Notes under the pieces: generated by a model
The model's input: the letters and a program-made list of their open reading frames with translations, nothing else
What the model was told of the DNA's origin: nothing
The model's database searches: none
Program-made: the position numbers and the translations under genes
Assembly: GCF_900021165.1 (NCBI RefSeq)
Contig: NZ_FCOQ01000028.1
Span: forward strand, 1 to 64,000
From: Paenibacillus phocaeensis
GTDB lineage: Bacteria; Bacillota; Bacilli; Paenibacillales; Paenibacillaceae
Direction: 5' to 3'
Length of the DNA stretch: 64,000 nt
Shown: positions 49,709-58,924 of the stretch, one piece after another
Numbering within the stretch: position 1 is the first letter of the stretch
Layout of the letters: every line of letters starts with the position of its first letter

Positions 49709-50500
49709 TTAGATCCATTGTACCGCCACAGAGATCAAATAGGCCGCCGGCAGGATCAGAGCTTGAGCTGCAAGCGTCCCCACAAACCTGGCACCCATCA
49801 ATAAAATATAGATCTTCCCCAGCTGCTGCCGGGATTCCTCCGAATGCAGCGCCCGTTCCGTAATCAGCCCGAGCTGCGGGTCGATGAAGATCGTCAGCAG
49901 GATGGTGGCTACGCCGTTAATGATCCCGGACGCTTGCGAGGCGGTCGTACTAAGATCCGGCACCAGATAAGCGGCGTATAACGAAGCCAGCACACCAACC
50001 GTATAGAAAGCGGTCACCACGATATTCAGCAAGATGAAGCGCTTGGGAACCCCCATCACACGAAAGGTACGAAGGCGGAAGGTCGGTTTGCGAAAATAAT
50101 GCCGGGCATTTTTGAGCTGGGTGACCGATACGCTCATGACCAGCTTGGGCAGTGATCCCGCAACCTCCAGCTTGGCGATGACACGTCCAAACAGGTTCAC
50201 GCAGGTGGGAAACAGGAACATCGCCAGCAAGGTGCCGGCCGATCCAGCCAGCAGGATGATCCGCAGCGTATCCGTCAATTGAAAATCGGGGTGCTTCTTG
50301 GCAAAATCGATGAATTTGGCCGTCATCGGTGCCTGAATCAAATTGGCCGTTCTGGATACGAGTACAACGATGCTGGTTAACGACAATGCCACGACGATTT
50401 TGTTCAATTTAACGCCGGCATAACGGATCGAATACGACAGCGTTTCCGCTGCATGGATAATCATCGTAAGGACACATACAATTGCCAGATTGGTGATCAA
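49709..50500 (-). CDS. amj: lipid II flippase Amj
   Basis: Amj is an alternative lipid II flippase in B. subtilis (YdaH) that moves peptidoglycan precursors across the membrane when MurJ fails. The 263-residue product has about six hydrophobic segments and family-like stretches MIIHAAETLSYSIRYAGVK, LVSRTANLIQAPMTAKF and TIFIDPQLGLITERALH. I chose TTG 50500 with GTGGAGATG upstream, which gives the usual length near 265; the open frame further upstream overlaps the GNAT gene and is not conserved. In B. subtilis it is induced under envelope stress; here no such signal is visible. Confidence 0.88.
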   Translation of the reverse strand: MITNLAIVCVLTMIIHAAETLSYSIRYAGVKLNKIVVALSLTSIVVLVSRTANLIQAPMTAKFIDFAKKHPDFQLTDTLRIILLAGSAGTLLAMFLFPTCVNLFGRVIAKLEVAGSLPKLVMSVSVTQLKNARHYFRKPTFRLRTFRVMGVPKRFILLNIVVTAFYTVGVLASLYAAYLVPDLSTTASQASGIINGVATILLTIFIDPQLGLITERALHSEESRQQLGKIYILLMGARFVGTLAAQALILPAAYLISVAVQWI

Positions 50501-50544
50501 ATGAATTCCATCTCCACTTTGCTTCCAAGGGTATGATTTCGTGT

Positions 50545-51048
50545 TCAAATCTGTTTTACATATTTGGCCATCATCGTCCGGTAATCGAACAATACTTCTT
50601 CCTTTTCTTCGGTATACACGAACCCGTTTGATTTGTAGAAAAGCGTGCCAATGCCGTTTTCGCATTCACACCAGGCGTAAATTTCCTTAATCAAAGGATT
50701 CTGGCGAATCAGCTCGTTCAGCAATTGTTTGCCGATGCTCTTGCGCTGATGCTCTTTTAATATATAAAGTCGGGTCAGCTCACTGACTCCTTCCTCCGGC
50801 TCCGAAAGTTGGCCGAAACCAACGATCTCCCCTTCCCATTCCGCGACCATGAACTTGCGCGACGTTTGCGCCTCATCCAGCGTAATGCTCTGTTCCAGGC
50901 TGCTCTTGGCGTAGGCATGAGTTAGATACGTTGCGATGAAATGCTCCGGATAAATCGTTTCGTACGTGCTGTTCCAGGTTTCCACGGCTACTTCGCGAAT
51001 GCCGTCGATATCGTTCAGACTTGCCGGACGGATCAGCAGTGAATCCAT
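50545..51048 (-). CDS. GNAT family N-acetyltransferase
   Basis: The 167-residue protein has the GNAT fold, with motif A in LTRLYILKEHQRKSIGKQLL (about residues 88-107) and the NGIGTLFYKSNGFVYT end of motif B. The acceptor is unknown. ATG 51048 has AAAGGA upstream. It lies 44 bases before amj on the same strand. Confidence 0.87.
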   Translation of the reverse strand: MDSLLIRPASLNDIDGIREVAVETWNSTYETIYPEHFIATYLTHAYAKSSLEQSITLDEAQTSRKFMVAEWEGEIVGFGQLSEPEEGVSELTRLYILKEHQRKSIGKQLLNELIRQNPLIKEIYAWCECENGIGTLFYKSNGFVYTEEKEEVLFDYRTMMAKYVKQI

Positions 51049-51197
51049 CAGCTTCAATCCTTTCTCTCTGTCATAAAATAACGGAACCCAGCTTAGGATA
51101 TGGGCTATCGCCAGCCGGGTCGTATGTCATACAGCTATAATCATTTCGAGTTACAAATCTATGATACACTGATCTCGACAGGGAAAGCTACCCCCAT

Positions 51198-51824
51198 TCA
51201 TGAAATCGCTTTCTTTCTAACAATGTAATCAACGAACCCTTGTCTGATGCGCTCTCCTTCAAAAATTCTTTCTACCACCCTGTCCTCTTTATACAAAATC
51301 TCCATATCGCTCAAGAGGGCATCAGGTTCCCCCGGCTCGTAGTAGGAATGAATCACCGGCAAGTCATCGTCAAATTGCTCATGCTCGTGGTTCCCCACAT
51401 CGGGGCCTTGTCCACACCGGAAATCACTTGTGGTCAGAAAATTAACGAACATCAAACCGCCCGGCATCAGAACGCGCTTCAGCTCTTCGACGGATTGCCG
51501 GACCTCTTTTTTGCGCATATGAAAGATCGAATTGTACGAGTAGACAAAGCCCATCGATTGATCCGAAAAATCTAATTTGCGCATGTCCCCTTCTTGGATA
51601 TTCAAGGACTGCCCCATTCGCCGACCGTAGTCGTTGGCCCGTTTGCACTGCTCCGGATCCGCATCAATGCCATAGGTGGAAAAGCCGTAACTGCTGAACA
51701 GACTCAGAGGAGGCTGGTCCCCGCCTGCCCCGCAATCCAGAATCCGTCTTGGTAAATTCGACTCCAGGCACAAGGCCAGGAACCGGTACAGCGGAACTTG
51801 CTTGAAAATGTCTTGCAAAATCAT
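51198..51824 (-). CDS. class I SAM-dependent methyltransferase
   Basis: The 208-residue protein shows motif I ILDCGAGGDQPP, an acidic strand 2 (YGIDADPEQCKRAN), motif II near FVYSYNSIFHM, and a post-motif ELKRVLMPGGLMFVN, all typical of the small-molecule methyltransferase fold. The substrate cannot be inferred. ATG 51824 has TGGAGCG just upstream. It stands alone on the minus strand. Confidence 0.88.
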   Translation of the reverse strand: MILQDIFKQVPLYRFLALCLESNLPRRILDCGAGGDQPPLSLFSSYGFSTYGIDADPEQCKRANDYGRRMGQSLNIQEGDMRKLDFSDQSMGFVYSYNSIFHMRKKEVRQSVEELKRVLMPGGLMFVNFLTTSDFRCGQGPDVGNHEHEQFDDDLPVIHSYYEPGEPDALLSDMEILYKEDRVVERIFEGERIRQGFVDYIVRKKAIS

Positions 51825-51870
51825 CACGCTCCAGTATATACGCAATTTTGCTCACCAACATCGTCAGCCT

Positions 51871-51975
51871 CTAGGATTGCACCCAACGTTTCCCTAGTTC
51901 ATGGCCGGCCAACACCAGCGGCACAACGAGCAGGCAGACCGGTATGCTGAGCAGAATTTCTCCCCAGGTCACCAT
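51871..51975 (-). CDS. possible 34-residue hydrophobic peptide
   Basis: A short frame, MVTWGEILLSIPVCLLVV and so on, encodes one hydrophobic segment with a charged C-terminus. GACGGAGG lies directly before it, with spacing to the ATG that is too short; GTG as the second codon would fit slightly better. It could be a small membrane peptide or a chance frame. Confidence 0.3.
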   Translation of the reverse strand: MVTWGEILLSIPVCLLVVPLVLAGHELGKRWVQS

Positions 51976-51993
51976 CCTCCGTCAACTTTACCA

Positions 51994-52040
51994 TCTTCGG
52001 CCGGTTCCTCCTATGCCTAATTTCACGAACCGGCCGAAGA
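51994..52040. repeat. perfect 14-bp inverted repeat with 19-base loop
   Basis: TCTTCGGCCGGTTC and GAACCGGCCGAAGA pair exactly. The hairpin lies just after the S9 peptidase stop on the minus strand but lacks a T run, so it is not a normal terminator. The loop and following bases contain GGAGG on the minus strand. Confidence 0.7.
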
Positions 52041-52055
52041 GTGAAGATCATCCGG

Positions 52056-54062
52056 TTAGGGCGTCGGCGGCAAATAATGTTCAAACCAGGCCGATATCTC
52101 CTTCAGCCGGCGAATCCGGTGCACCGGTTTGCCGGAACGGGACAACTCGTGGTTTTCGCCTCTAAACAGGCACAGCCGCGATGCCACGCCGTGCATCTTC
52201 AAAGCGGTAAACATCTGCAGCGCTTCCACCTGCCAGCAGCGGAAATCTTCGTCGGAATGAAGGAACAAGGTTGGGGTTTGCACGCGGTCCGCATATTTGA
52301 GCGGAGACTGTTGCCACATGCGCTCCACCCCGTCCCATGGCGTCGCAGCGGTTTGATCCACGGCGAAATAATAGCCGATATCGGTAGTGCAGCACATCGA
52401 GACCCAATTGGAGATCGAACGCTGCGAGACGGCGGCGGCAAACCGCCGGGTGTGTCCGATGATCCAGTTCGTCATAAACCCGCCGTAGCTGCCGCCGGTG
52501 ACGCCCAGCCGCTGCGGGTCGATCGCGGGGTACGCTTCCAGCACGCGGTCGGTAAATTCCATCAGATCTTCGTAATCCACCGTACCGTAACGGCCGCGGA
52601 TATCGGCGAATTCATTCCCTCGTCCGTCTCCTCCCCGCGGATTGCTGTATAACACGAAGTACCCTTCATTCGCCCACAGCTGCATCTCATGAAAAAACAC
52701 GGTTCCGTATACGGTTTTGGGACCGCCGTGAATGTTCAGGATCGCCGGATAAGTCCGGCTGGCGTCATAATCCTTCGGCAGCAGCACCCAGCCGTCGATC
52801 TCCTCGCCGTCCTTGTTCACGAAGCTCAGCGGCTGCGGCACAGCGACGTATTTCCCGTTCAAAGCCTGCTCGTTCAAGGTCGTGAGCCGCGTCTCCCTGC
52901 CGGATGACAAATCCAGCCGATACAGCTCTTGCAGACGCTGCCCCCGCATCCCGATAAACACCACCGTCTCCCCAAGCTTGGCAAAAGCATCTACGGAGCC
53001 TTCGGCCTGGCTGAGGAACTCGGTACGACCGTCATAATGGATTCTGCATAAGCGGGAACAAGCCCGGTCCGTCACCAGACAGTAGACGCCGTCCTCCTCC
53101 GCCGTGAACCAGCGCCCCTCGCCCAGGCGGCAATCGCTCCCGACCGTGTTGCTTACGGATAAATCCGGATCGGCAAACCGGATGATCCGCCCCAACGAGT
53201 CCAAACGCGAGAAGGTTGGATTTTCGTTGATTGTATATTTTCGGCGCTCCGAAGCAGCGAAGATGATATCCTCTCCCTGAAATTCTGCCGAACGGAACTG
53301 ATAGGTACCGGCCGGAATCCGTTCCCGCGCTTGCCCCGTACCAAGGTCCAACGTCCAGAGCGAATCGGTCAGCTCCATTTTGTCGGTATAATCCACCCCG
53401 ATGTACATCAGCTGCGTTCGAGCCTTATTTACTTTCATCAGGGATACGTCAAAATAAGGTCCGCTGACCGGTGTCAAGCTTTCGTCCCCCGCATCGTACA
53501 AATAAACCCGGCTGCGCTTCTTATTGGTGATTCCTGTACCGTTTTGCCAGAACGGAATTTCGTCTATTACCGTGTAATCCTGCTCATCCTCGTAGGCTTT
53601 CCGAGCCTTGTCTTTCTCCTCGTCCGATTGCCCCGTTAGAGTTGTTGGCCAGGCGTTGTCAAATGTGGCGCGCACCGCCCAACGATTGCCGTAAAGCGGC
53701 ACAATTTCAGTTACACGCAGCGGCAGGGTGAACGCCTTGAGCGCTTCACCGCCGTCTAACCGAAGAGTATAGAAATGGGTCTGCGGCTCCAGCGGATGCG
53801 GCTCCTTCTCGGAATGCTCCCGGTCCGCCTGAATAAACAAGGTTTCATCATCCAACCATCTGAAGGAACCTATATCGCCCATTCCCGTATACTGACGGGT
53901 TTGGCCGTCTCCGACGGACGTGATCCACAGATCGGAGAGATATCCTTGTTTCTCCGGATTGCTGATTTTCACGCCATAGGCGGCATAGCTCCCGTTCGGT
54001 GAAAGCTGTACCCCCGACAGAAAACGATACTTGGTAAAATCCTCAAGCTGCAGTACGTCCAT
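52056..54062 (-). CDS. S9 family (prolyl oligopeptidase-like) peptidase
   Basis: The 668-residue enzyme has an N-terminal beta-propeller (residues 1-400) and an alpha/beta-hydrolase domain (about 415-668). The nucleophile is Ser525 in GVTGGSYGGFMTN. The acid is expected in HSDEDFRCW and the base is His in GENHELSRSG. This fits the acylaminoacyl-peptidase/DPP-like S9C group, which trims short peptides in the cytoplasm. No signal peptide is present. AAAGGAGCGG lies 9 bases before the ATG. Confidence 0.93.
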   Translation of the reverse strand: MDVLQLEDFTKYRFLSGVQLSPNGSYAAYGVKISNPEKQGYLSDLWITSVGDGQTRQYTGMGDIGSFRWLDDETLFIQADREHSEKEPHPLEPQTHFYTLRLDGGEALKAFTLPLRVTEIVPLYGNRWAVRATFDNAWPTTLTGQSDEEKDKARKAYEDEQDYTVIDEIPFWQNGTGITNKKRSRVYLYDAGDESLTPVSGPYFDVSLMKVNKARTQLMYIGVDYTDKMELTDSLWTLDLGTGQARERIPAGTYQFRSAEFQGEDIIFAASERRKYTINENPTFSRLDSLGRIIRFADPDLSVSNTVGSDCRLGEGRWFTAEEDGVYCLVTDRACSRLCRIHYDGRTEFLSQAEGSVDAFAKLGETVVFIGMRGQRLQELYRLDLSSGRETRLTTLNEQALNGKYVAVPQPLSFVNKDGEEIDGWVLLPKDYDASRTYPAILNIHGGPKTVYGTVFFHEMQLWANEGYFVLYSNPRGGDGRGNEFADIRGRYGTVDYEDLMEFTDRVLEAYPAIDPQRLGVTGGSYGGFMTNWIIGHTRRFAAAVSQRSISNWVSMCCTTDIGYYFAVDQTAATPWDGVERMWQQSPLKYADRVQTPTLFLHSDEDFRCWQVEALQMFTALKMHGVASRLCLFRGENHELSRSGKPVHRIRRLKEISAWFEHYLPPTP

Positions 54063-54145
54063 ACCTGATCCGCTCCTTTTCCGGCATATTCTCCCATTCT
54101 ACTATGCAGGGGTTCGGAACAAAAGCAGCGAAGCCGAAATCCATC

Positions 54146-54186
54146 AAAAAGACCCTCCCCGGCAAATATCGGAGAAGGTCTCATTT
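54146..54186 (-). terminator. terminator of the APC permease gene
   Basis: On the minus strand GAGACC-TC-CCG and CGG-GA-GGTC pair imperfectly and are followed by TTTTTG. It lies 15 bases after the permease stop. Confidence 0.75.
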
Positions 54187-54200
54187 AAAATTCCGTGGCG

Positions 54201-55679
54201 TTAGTGGCCGTCTTTACGGTTGGGGCTGGCGGCTGAATCCGGCGTATCGCCGGCCGCTTCCCGTGCTTCGCGACTCCCCGTAATCTCCTCGGCTACTTCC
54301 ATTACCGGCGCGGGAGTCCGTGTTTGCGTGGATCGAATCGCCCTTCGGGTCCATTTCTCTTTCACCCCGTAGATCACGGCGAGCAGCGCAACCAAGCCGA
54401 GCCCGACCGCCAGCCCCGTTCCCTGCCCCGAGATGAAGGGCATGCTCGCGATGATTCCAACCATGCCGATGAGACCAGCCCAGGATGTATAAGGATACCC
54501 TGGAAGCTGACAAGCGGCTTCAGGAGAGCAAGGCGTCTTACGCCGCCAACGATAATGGGTGGCCAAAATCATAAAGTAGGAAAACAGAAGCGAAAACCCG
54601 CCACAGCTGACCAGGAAGAGGTACACCTGCTGAGGAAGCAGGTAACCCATCGCCAGGCCAAACAGCATAGCGGCGCCGGAGAACAGGATGCCCTTGTACG
54701 GGATATCCTGCCGGTCTTTCAGCCATGCGGGAGCGTGGCCTTCCGCCGCCAGCGAACGCAGCATTCGGGCAAGACCAAACGTTGAGGCCAGCATGGTGGA
54801 CAGAATCGCCGTAATCATCACGATATTGATCAGCATTCCAGCCCATCCCATTCCCCAACGGGTCAAGGCCAACACCAACGGGCTTTGGTCGGCGATGATC
54901 CCCTGAGTCGGATACAAGACGAGAACCACGGCGATAGCGGCGATATAGAGGGCGACCAGGCTGATCAAGGTCATATTGATGGCCCGGGGAATCGTTCTCT
55001 TCGGGTTCTCGACCTCGGAGGCGGCCAAGCCGATCACCTCAAAGCCGGCGTAGGTGAAGATCACGATGAGCATACTGCCCGCAATCCCCCCGAATCCGCC
55101 GGGAAACCACGCTTCGCCCCGCAGTTCTCCCGCGCCTGCGGCAGGAGTTCCGGGAACCCAGCCTGCAATCAGAGCCAGGCCGATCACGATAAAACCAACG
55201 ATCGCCAGCAACTTGACCGCCGCCAGTCCGCTCTCCAGCTTACTCAGGTAGTTGGCTCCAAGCAGATTAAGCAGCGTGATCCCGACAATAATGAGCATGC
55301 CCATGGCAACCTGCGGGAAGTTCGGAAACCACTCCCGCAGGAAGGTCGATGCGGCGATCGATTCGCTGGACATCGCCAGGATCAATCCAACCCAATATAC
55401 CCAGCCGGTGATAAATCCGACGCCCCGGCCAAAGCTGCGTTCGGCATACGTGCGGAAAGACCCGGGCACCGGGTCGGCTGCAGTCATCTCCGATAAAGCG
55501 TAAAGGATGACGTAGACCAGCAAACCGCCCAGGATGTACGAAATCAAGATACTTGGCCCCGCCGCTTTGATCGCCACGCCCGAACCGAGAAAAAACGAAC
55601 CGCCGACAACCGTCCCCAGCGCCAGCATCGTTAAATGAAACGTTGAAATCCCTCTTTCCCCCACCTTGCCGTTGCCCAC
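54201..55679 (-). CDS. APC superfamily amino acid permease
   Basis: The 492-residue protein has twelve hydrophobic segments. The APC signature at the first segment is LALGTVVGGSFFLGSGVAI, and SEMTAADPVPGSFRTYAERSFGR and the GFEVIGLAASEVENPKRTIPRAI loop are typical. It imports or exchanges an unidentified amino acid. The start is GTG 55679 with GGGAGG before it. The 65-residue C-terminal tail is charged and not conserved. Confidence 0.92.
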   Translation of the reverse strand: MGNGKVGERGISTFHLTMLALGTVVGGSFFLGSGVAIKAAGPSILISYILGGLLVYVILYALSEMTAADPVPGSFRTYAERSFGRGVGFITGWVYWVGLILAMSSESIAASTFLREWFPNFPQVAMGMLIIVGITLLNLLGANYLSKLESGLAAVKLLAIVGFIVIGLALIAGWVPGTPAAGAGELRGEAWFPGGFGGIAGSMLIVIFTYAGFEVIGLAASEVENPKRTIPRAINMTLISLVALYIAAIAVVLVLYPTQGIIADQSPLVLALTRWGMGWAGMLINIVMITAILSTMLASTFGLARMLRSLAAEGHAPAWLKDRQDIPYKGILFSGAAMLFGLAMGYLLPQQVYLFLVSCGGFSLLFSYFMILATHYRWRRKTPCSPEAACQLPGYPYTSWAGLIGMVGIIASMPFISGQGTGLAVGLGLVALLAVIYGVKEKWTRRAIRSTQTRTPAPVMEVAEEITGSREAREAAGDTPDSAASPNRKDGH

Positions 55680-55742
55680 TAGCCATACCTCCCTATATAC
55701 ACTTCAGTAAACTATAGGGAGTATTGGCGAAAATTAACGAAT

Positions 55743-56678
55743 TTATGTTGCATAGCTGCGAGCGTCAGACTGCGGACCCGCTTCATCGCGCCAGCGCTCC
55801 GCATGTTCATGAACCATGGCAACGAATTGCTCCAACGCCGGGGATCTCCATTTCTTGCGGTGGAAGGCCAACTGCGTGGCGACCCGCTGGGATTCGTCAT
55901 CCCAGTTCAGCTTGACCAGCTTCCCTTCCGCCAGTTCGCTGCGCACGGTGATCAGAGGCAAGAAGGATAATCCCAACCCAGACATGACGCACTGCTTGAT
56001 CGCTTCGATGCTCCAAAACTCCAGATTCGGATCCGGGAACACCCCGTGACTGTTCAAGTAATGTTCGAACAAGGTACGATAGGAGCAGCCGCTCTCGGTA
56101 TGGAGAATCGTCTGATCCTTCAGTTGGGCCGGAACAACCTCCGGTTCCCGGCTTAAGGGATGGTCAGCCGGTGCAACCAATGCCATCGGCTCATGGACCA
56201 GCGTCTCGATATGCAAATCCCGGTCCTCCACCTCCGGCTGCAGCAGAAAAGCCACATCCAGTTCCCCCGAACGCACCAAATCTCTTAATTCCCAGCATTG
56301 CCCCGGCTTTAACACGATCTGAACCTGCGGATAACGTTGTCTGTAACAACGAATGATCTCCGGCAACCGGAACGCGGCCAGCGATTCCGGCGCGCCGATC
56401 TTCAGGGAGCCGGCCATTTCGGCCTCCGGATGCAGCGCGTTTTTGGCCAGCTCGTGGATCTTGGAGATTTCTTGGGCGTAAGGAAGCAGCCGCCGGCCCG
56501 CATCGGTCAAGACGATCTTCCTGCCGATCCGGTCGAACAACGGCAAGCCGATCTCCGCCTCCAGCGCCTGAATTTGCGCCGTTACGCTGGACTGAGCATA
56601 ATCCAGCTGCTGTGCGGCTCGGGTAAAGCTGCCGGCCTCGACTACCACCAGAAACGTAAATAAATGACGAGACTCCAT
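55743..56678 (-). CDS. LysR family transcriptional regulator
   Basis: The 311-residue regulator has the N-terminal winged helix (LFTFLVVVEAGSFTRAAQQLDYAQSSV, in part) and a two-lobed effector domain (about 90-295). It diverges from an APC exporter-like gene, 117 bases apart, which is the common arrangement of a LysR regulator with its target. The effector is probably an amino acid. AAGAAGGTG precedes the ATG. Confidence 0.93.
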   Translation of the reverse strand: MESRHLFTFLVVVEAGSFTRAAQQLDYAQSSVTAQIQALEAEIGLPLFDRIGRKIVLTDAGRRLLPYAQEISKIHELAKNALHPEAEMAGSLKIGAPESLAAFRLPEIIRCYRQRYPQVQIVLKPGQCWELRDLVRSGELDVAFLLQPEVEDRDLHIETLVHEPMALVAPADHPLSREPEVVPAQLKDQTILHTESGCSYRTLFEHYLNSHGVFPDPNLEFWSIEAIKQCVMSGLGLSFLPLITVRSELAEGKLVKLNWDDESQRVATQLAFHRKKWRSPALEQFVAMVHEHAERWRDEAGPQSDARSYAT

Positions 56679-56705
56679 AAGTGCACCTTCTTTTCCATCG
56701 GAATT

Positions 56706-56725
56706 TCGAATGGATAAAATTCGAT
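56706..56725. promoter_or_regulatory. possible LysR-type operator
   Basis: CGAAT-N7-ATTCG, extended to a T-N11-A pattern, lies in the middle of the divergent region between the LysR gene and the APC gene. Such dyads are typical binding sites of LysR regulators. Confidence 0.45.
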
Positions 56726-56795
56726 AATTCTGTTTTTCCTATGGATCTATTATCTGATACGCTAGAAAAAAACACAATGAAAGCAGGAACTCACC

Positions 56796-58076
56796 ATGAA
56801 AGAAACAAGCAGCACACTCCAAAAAGGAATTGGCTTGCCGCAGGCCATCGCTTTATATATCGGCGCCGTGCTGGGCTCCGGCGTCCTGATCGTCCCCGGG
56901 TTGGCGGCGGAAATGGCCGGCCCGGCCTCCCTGCTGGCGTGGGGATTCATGACGATGCTGATCTTGCCGATGGCGTTGTCCATGGGACTGTTGTCGGCCA
57001 AATATCCGAATGCCGGAGGCGTGTCCCACTTCGTGACATTGGCTTATGGGCAGAAGGCAGGGACGCTCGTCGGCTGGTTCTTCCTGATGTCGGTGCCGAT
57101 CGGTGCGCCGGTCGCTGCCTTAACCGGGGCCGGGTATTTAACCGCCGCGCTGGGCTGGGGTGAAGGGGCCAAGCTGGCCGTGGCTGCGGCGATGCTGGCC
57201 GCCGGATTGCTGACGAACTGGATCGGCATGCAGCTCGCCGGCAAAATCCAAATCGCCGTCGTCATTGCCATCGCCTCCGTATTGATCTTCGCTTTCGGGG
57301 CCGCGCTGCCGCGGATGGATAGCGTTCATTTCACCCCATTTATGCCGCATGGCTGGTTCAGCGTCGGTCAGGCGGCGTCGATGCTGTTCTGGTGCTTCAT
57401 CGGCTGGGAGGCGGTATCGCACATGTCCGAGGAGTTTAAGGATCCGCAAAAAGCGGCGATCAAAGGAGTGACCGCCGCCGCGATTATCGTGGGGATTTTA
57501 TATTTTCTGTCGGCGCTGGCCACGGTCGGCACACAGAGTTACCTGAAGGGCGGCTCGGAATCCTCGATGGTCTGGATCATCAGCCAGCCGCTGGGCGCCT
57601 GGGGCGGCATCGTCGCCGGGATCACCGGCCTGTTTATTTGCATGGCCGGGATCATTGCCTATACCGGAGCCGCTGCCCGGGTTGCCTACGCCATGGCCCG
57701 CGAGGGGAACGCTCCCAAATGGTGGAGCGGGTTGTCCCCGCGGTTTCATACTCCAACCGGATCGCTGTTGTTCCTGATGTTTTGCTTTGCAGCGGTCATG
57801 CTGCTATACGGAACCGGAACGGTATCCCTGAGTACGCTGATCCAGTTCCCGAATGCCACCTTTATTCTGACGTACATGGGCGGCTGCGCAGCCGGGATCC
57901 GGCTTCTGAAGGGCAGCCGCACCGGCGTCGTGCTCAGCTGGATTTCGTTCGCGGCCACGGCCCTCGTCTTTCCGTTCACCGGCTGGGCTATGCTCTACCC
58001 GCTGCTGATCGCGATCCTGTTTCTCGTAATTCAGCTGCGCATCAGTCGGCGAAAGGCGGCTTCACTGGATGCCTAG
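56796..58076 (+). CDS. APC family permease, YjeH-like amino acid exporter
   Basis: The 426-residue membrane protein has twelve hydrophobic segments. It resembles E. coli YjeH, which exports methionine and branched-chain amino acids. Family segments include ALYIGAVLGSGVLIVPGLAAEMAGPAS at the start (in part) and FWCFIGWEAVSHMSEEFKDPQ in the middle. Divergent LysR control fits an exporter induced by its substrate. AGCAGGAA precedes the ATG. It is convergent with the Nudix gene. Confidence 0.9.
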   Translation: MKETSSTLQKGIGLPQAIALYIGAVLGSGVLIVPGLAAEMAGPASLLAWGFMTMLILPMALSMGLLSAKYPNAGGVSHFVTLAYGQKAGTLVGWFFLMSVPIGAPVAALTGAGYLTAALGWGEGAKLAVAAAMLAAGLLTNWIGMQLAGKIQIAVVIAIASVLIFAFGAALPRMDSVHFTPFMPHGWFSVGQAASMLFWCFIGWEAVSHMSEEFKDPQKAAIKGVTAAAIIVGILYFLSALATVGTQSYLKGGSESSMVWIISQPLGAWGGIVAGITGLFICMAGIIAYTGAAARVAYAMAREGNAPKWWSGLSPRFHTPTGSLLFLMFCFAAVMLLYGTGTVSLSTLIQFPNATFILTYMGGCAAGIRLLKGSRTGVVLSWISFAATALVFPFTGWAMLYPLLIAILFLVIQLRISRRKAASLDA

Positions 58077-58081
58077 AGGGG

Positions 58082-58504
58082 TTAGATTCTCCCCTCGTCG
58101 AAATACGTAACTTCGATCCCCTTCGCCACGACCCCGCTGATGCCTTCCGGGTAATAAGGCATCAGCTCGTCGGCGCGGTTCACGTCCACCCACGCGATAT
58201 CCAATATCTCATCCGGACGGGTGATCTCCAGTTCTCCTCCGGCAATTTCCGCCCGGAACGTCAGCAAGATCACATGCTCCGCTTTATCCCGATGTACAAA
58301 TTCGTTCACGGCCACGATCCCGAACACTTCGACATCCAACCCCGTCTCCTCCTTGCCTTCGCGGATCGCCGCCATCTGCAGCGTTTCACCAGGCTCCACC
58401 GCACCTCCCGGCAGCGTCCAGGCTTCATTTTCATTTTGCACCATAAGCACTTTGGTTCTAGTCTCATCGCAAATCAAGAGATACACAACATCCGTCCGTT
58501 TCAT
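58082..58504 (-). CDS. Nudix hydrolase
   Basis: The 140-residue enzyme has a complete Nudix box GAVEPGETLQMAAIREGKEE followed by TGL. The substrate is unknown. I placed the start at ATG 58504, where GGAGG lies upstream; the open frame extends further but overlaps the zinc-ribbon gene. It is the last gene of a tightly packed operon (60424 to 58082). Confidence 0.92.
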   Translation of the reverse strand: MKRTDVVYLLICDETRTKVLMVQNENEAWTLPGGAVEPGETLQMAAIREGKEETGLDVEVFGIVAVNEFVHRDKAEHVILLTFRAEIAGGELEITRPDEILDIAWVDVNRADELMPYYPEGISGVVAKGIEVTYFDEGRI

Positions 58505-58506
58505 CG

Positions 58507-58902
58507 TCAGCCTCCAAATAATAAATCCAATATCGTCGAAAATTTGCCGGACGGCTGTCCGCGAAGCACCTCCGGATCGTAGATTTCCACATGACCGCAA
58601 TGCAGGCAGGAGACGAACAAGTAGTGGTTGTACTGGATGTCCATCAGCTTGCTCAGCCCGGTGCCGGTCATCGCCACTTCTTTCACCGCAGCTTCCCGGT
58701 TCCCGCACTTCCCGCATTTGAAGCGGTGTTGCAGCACCTGTTCCAAATCGAAGTAATCCATGACCCGTGGGGGTTCGGCGGGATCGCCGGATTCCGGCCC
58801 GGGCAAGCCTTCCAGATGCTCCGGCAACACTTCATGTCTGCATTCGGGGCAGATGTCATGGTCCAAAACGACCCGTTCCCCGCACCAAGGACATTGAATC
58901 AC
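58507..58902 (-). CDS. zinc-ribbon protein of unknown function
   Basis: The 131-residue protein has four CxxC pairs: CPWC and CPEC near the N-terminus, CGKC near 63-66, and CLHC near 99-102, enough for two zinc sites. No other fold is recognised. Zinc ribbons like this bind nucleic acid or act as small scaffolds. GTG 58902 has AAGGAGG 8 bases upstream. Its stop is 2 bases before the Nudix start. Confidence 0.8.
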   Translation of the reverse strand: MIQCPWCGERVVLDHDICPECRHEVLPEHLEGLPGPESGDPAEPPRVMDYFDLEQVLQHRFKCGKCGNREAAVKEVAMTGTGLSKLMDIQYNHYLFVSCLHCGHVEIYDPEVLRGQPSGKFSTILDLLFGG

Positions 58903-58924
58903 GTTTACGCCTCCTTACGATGGA

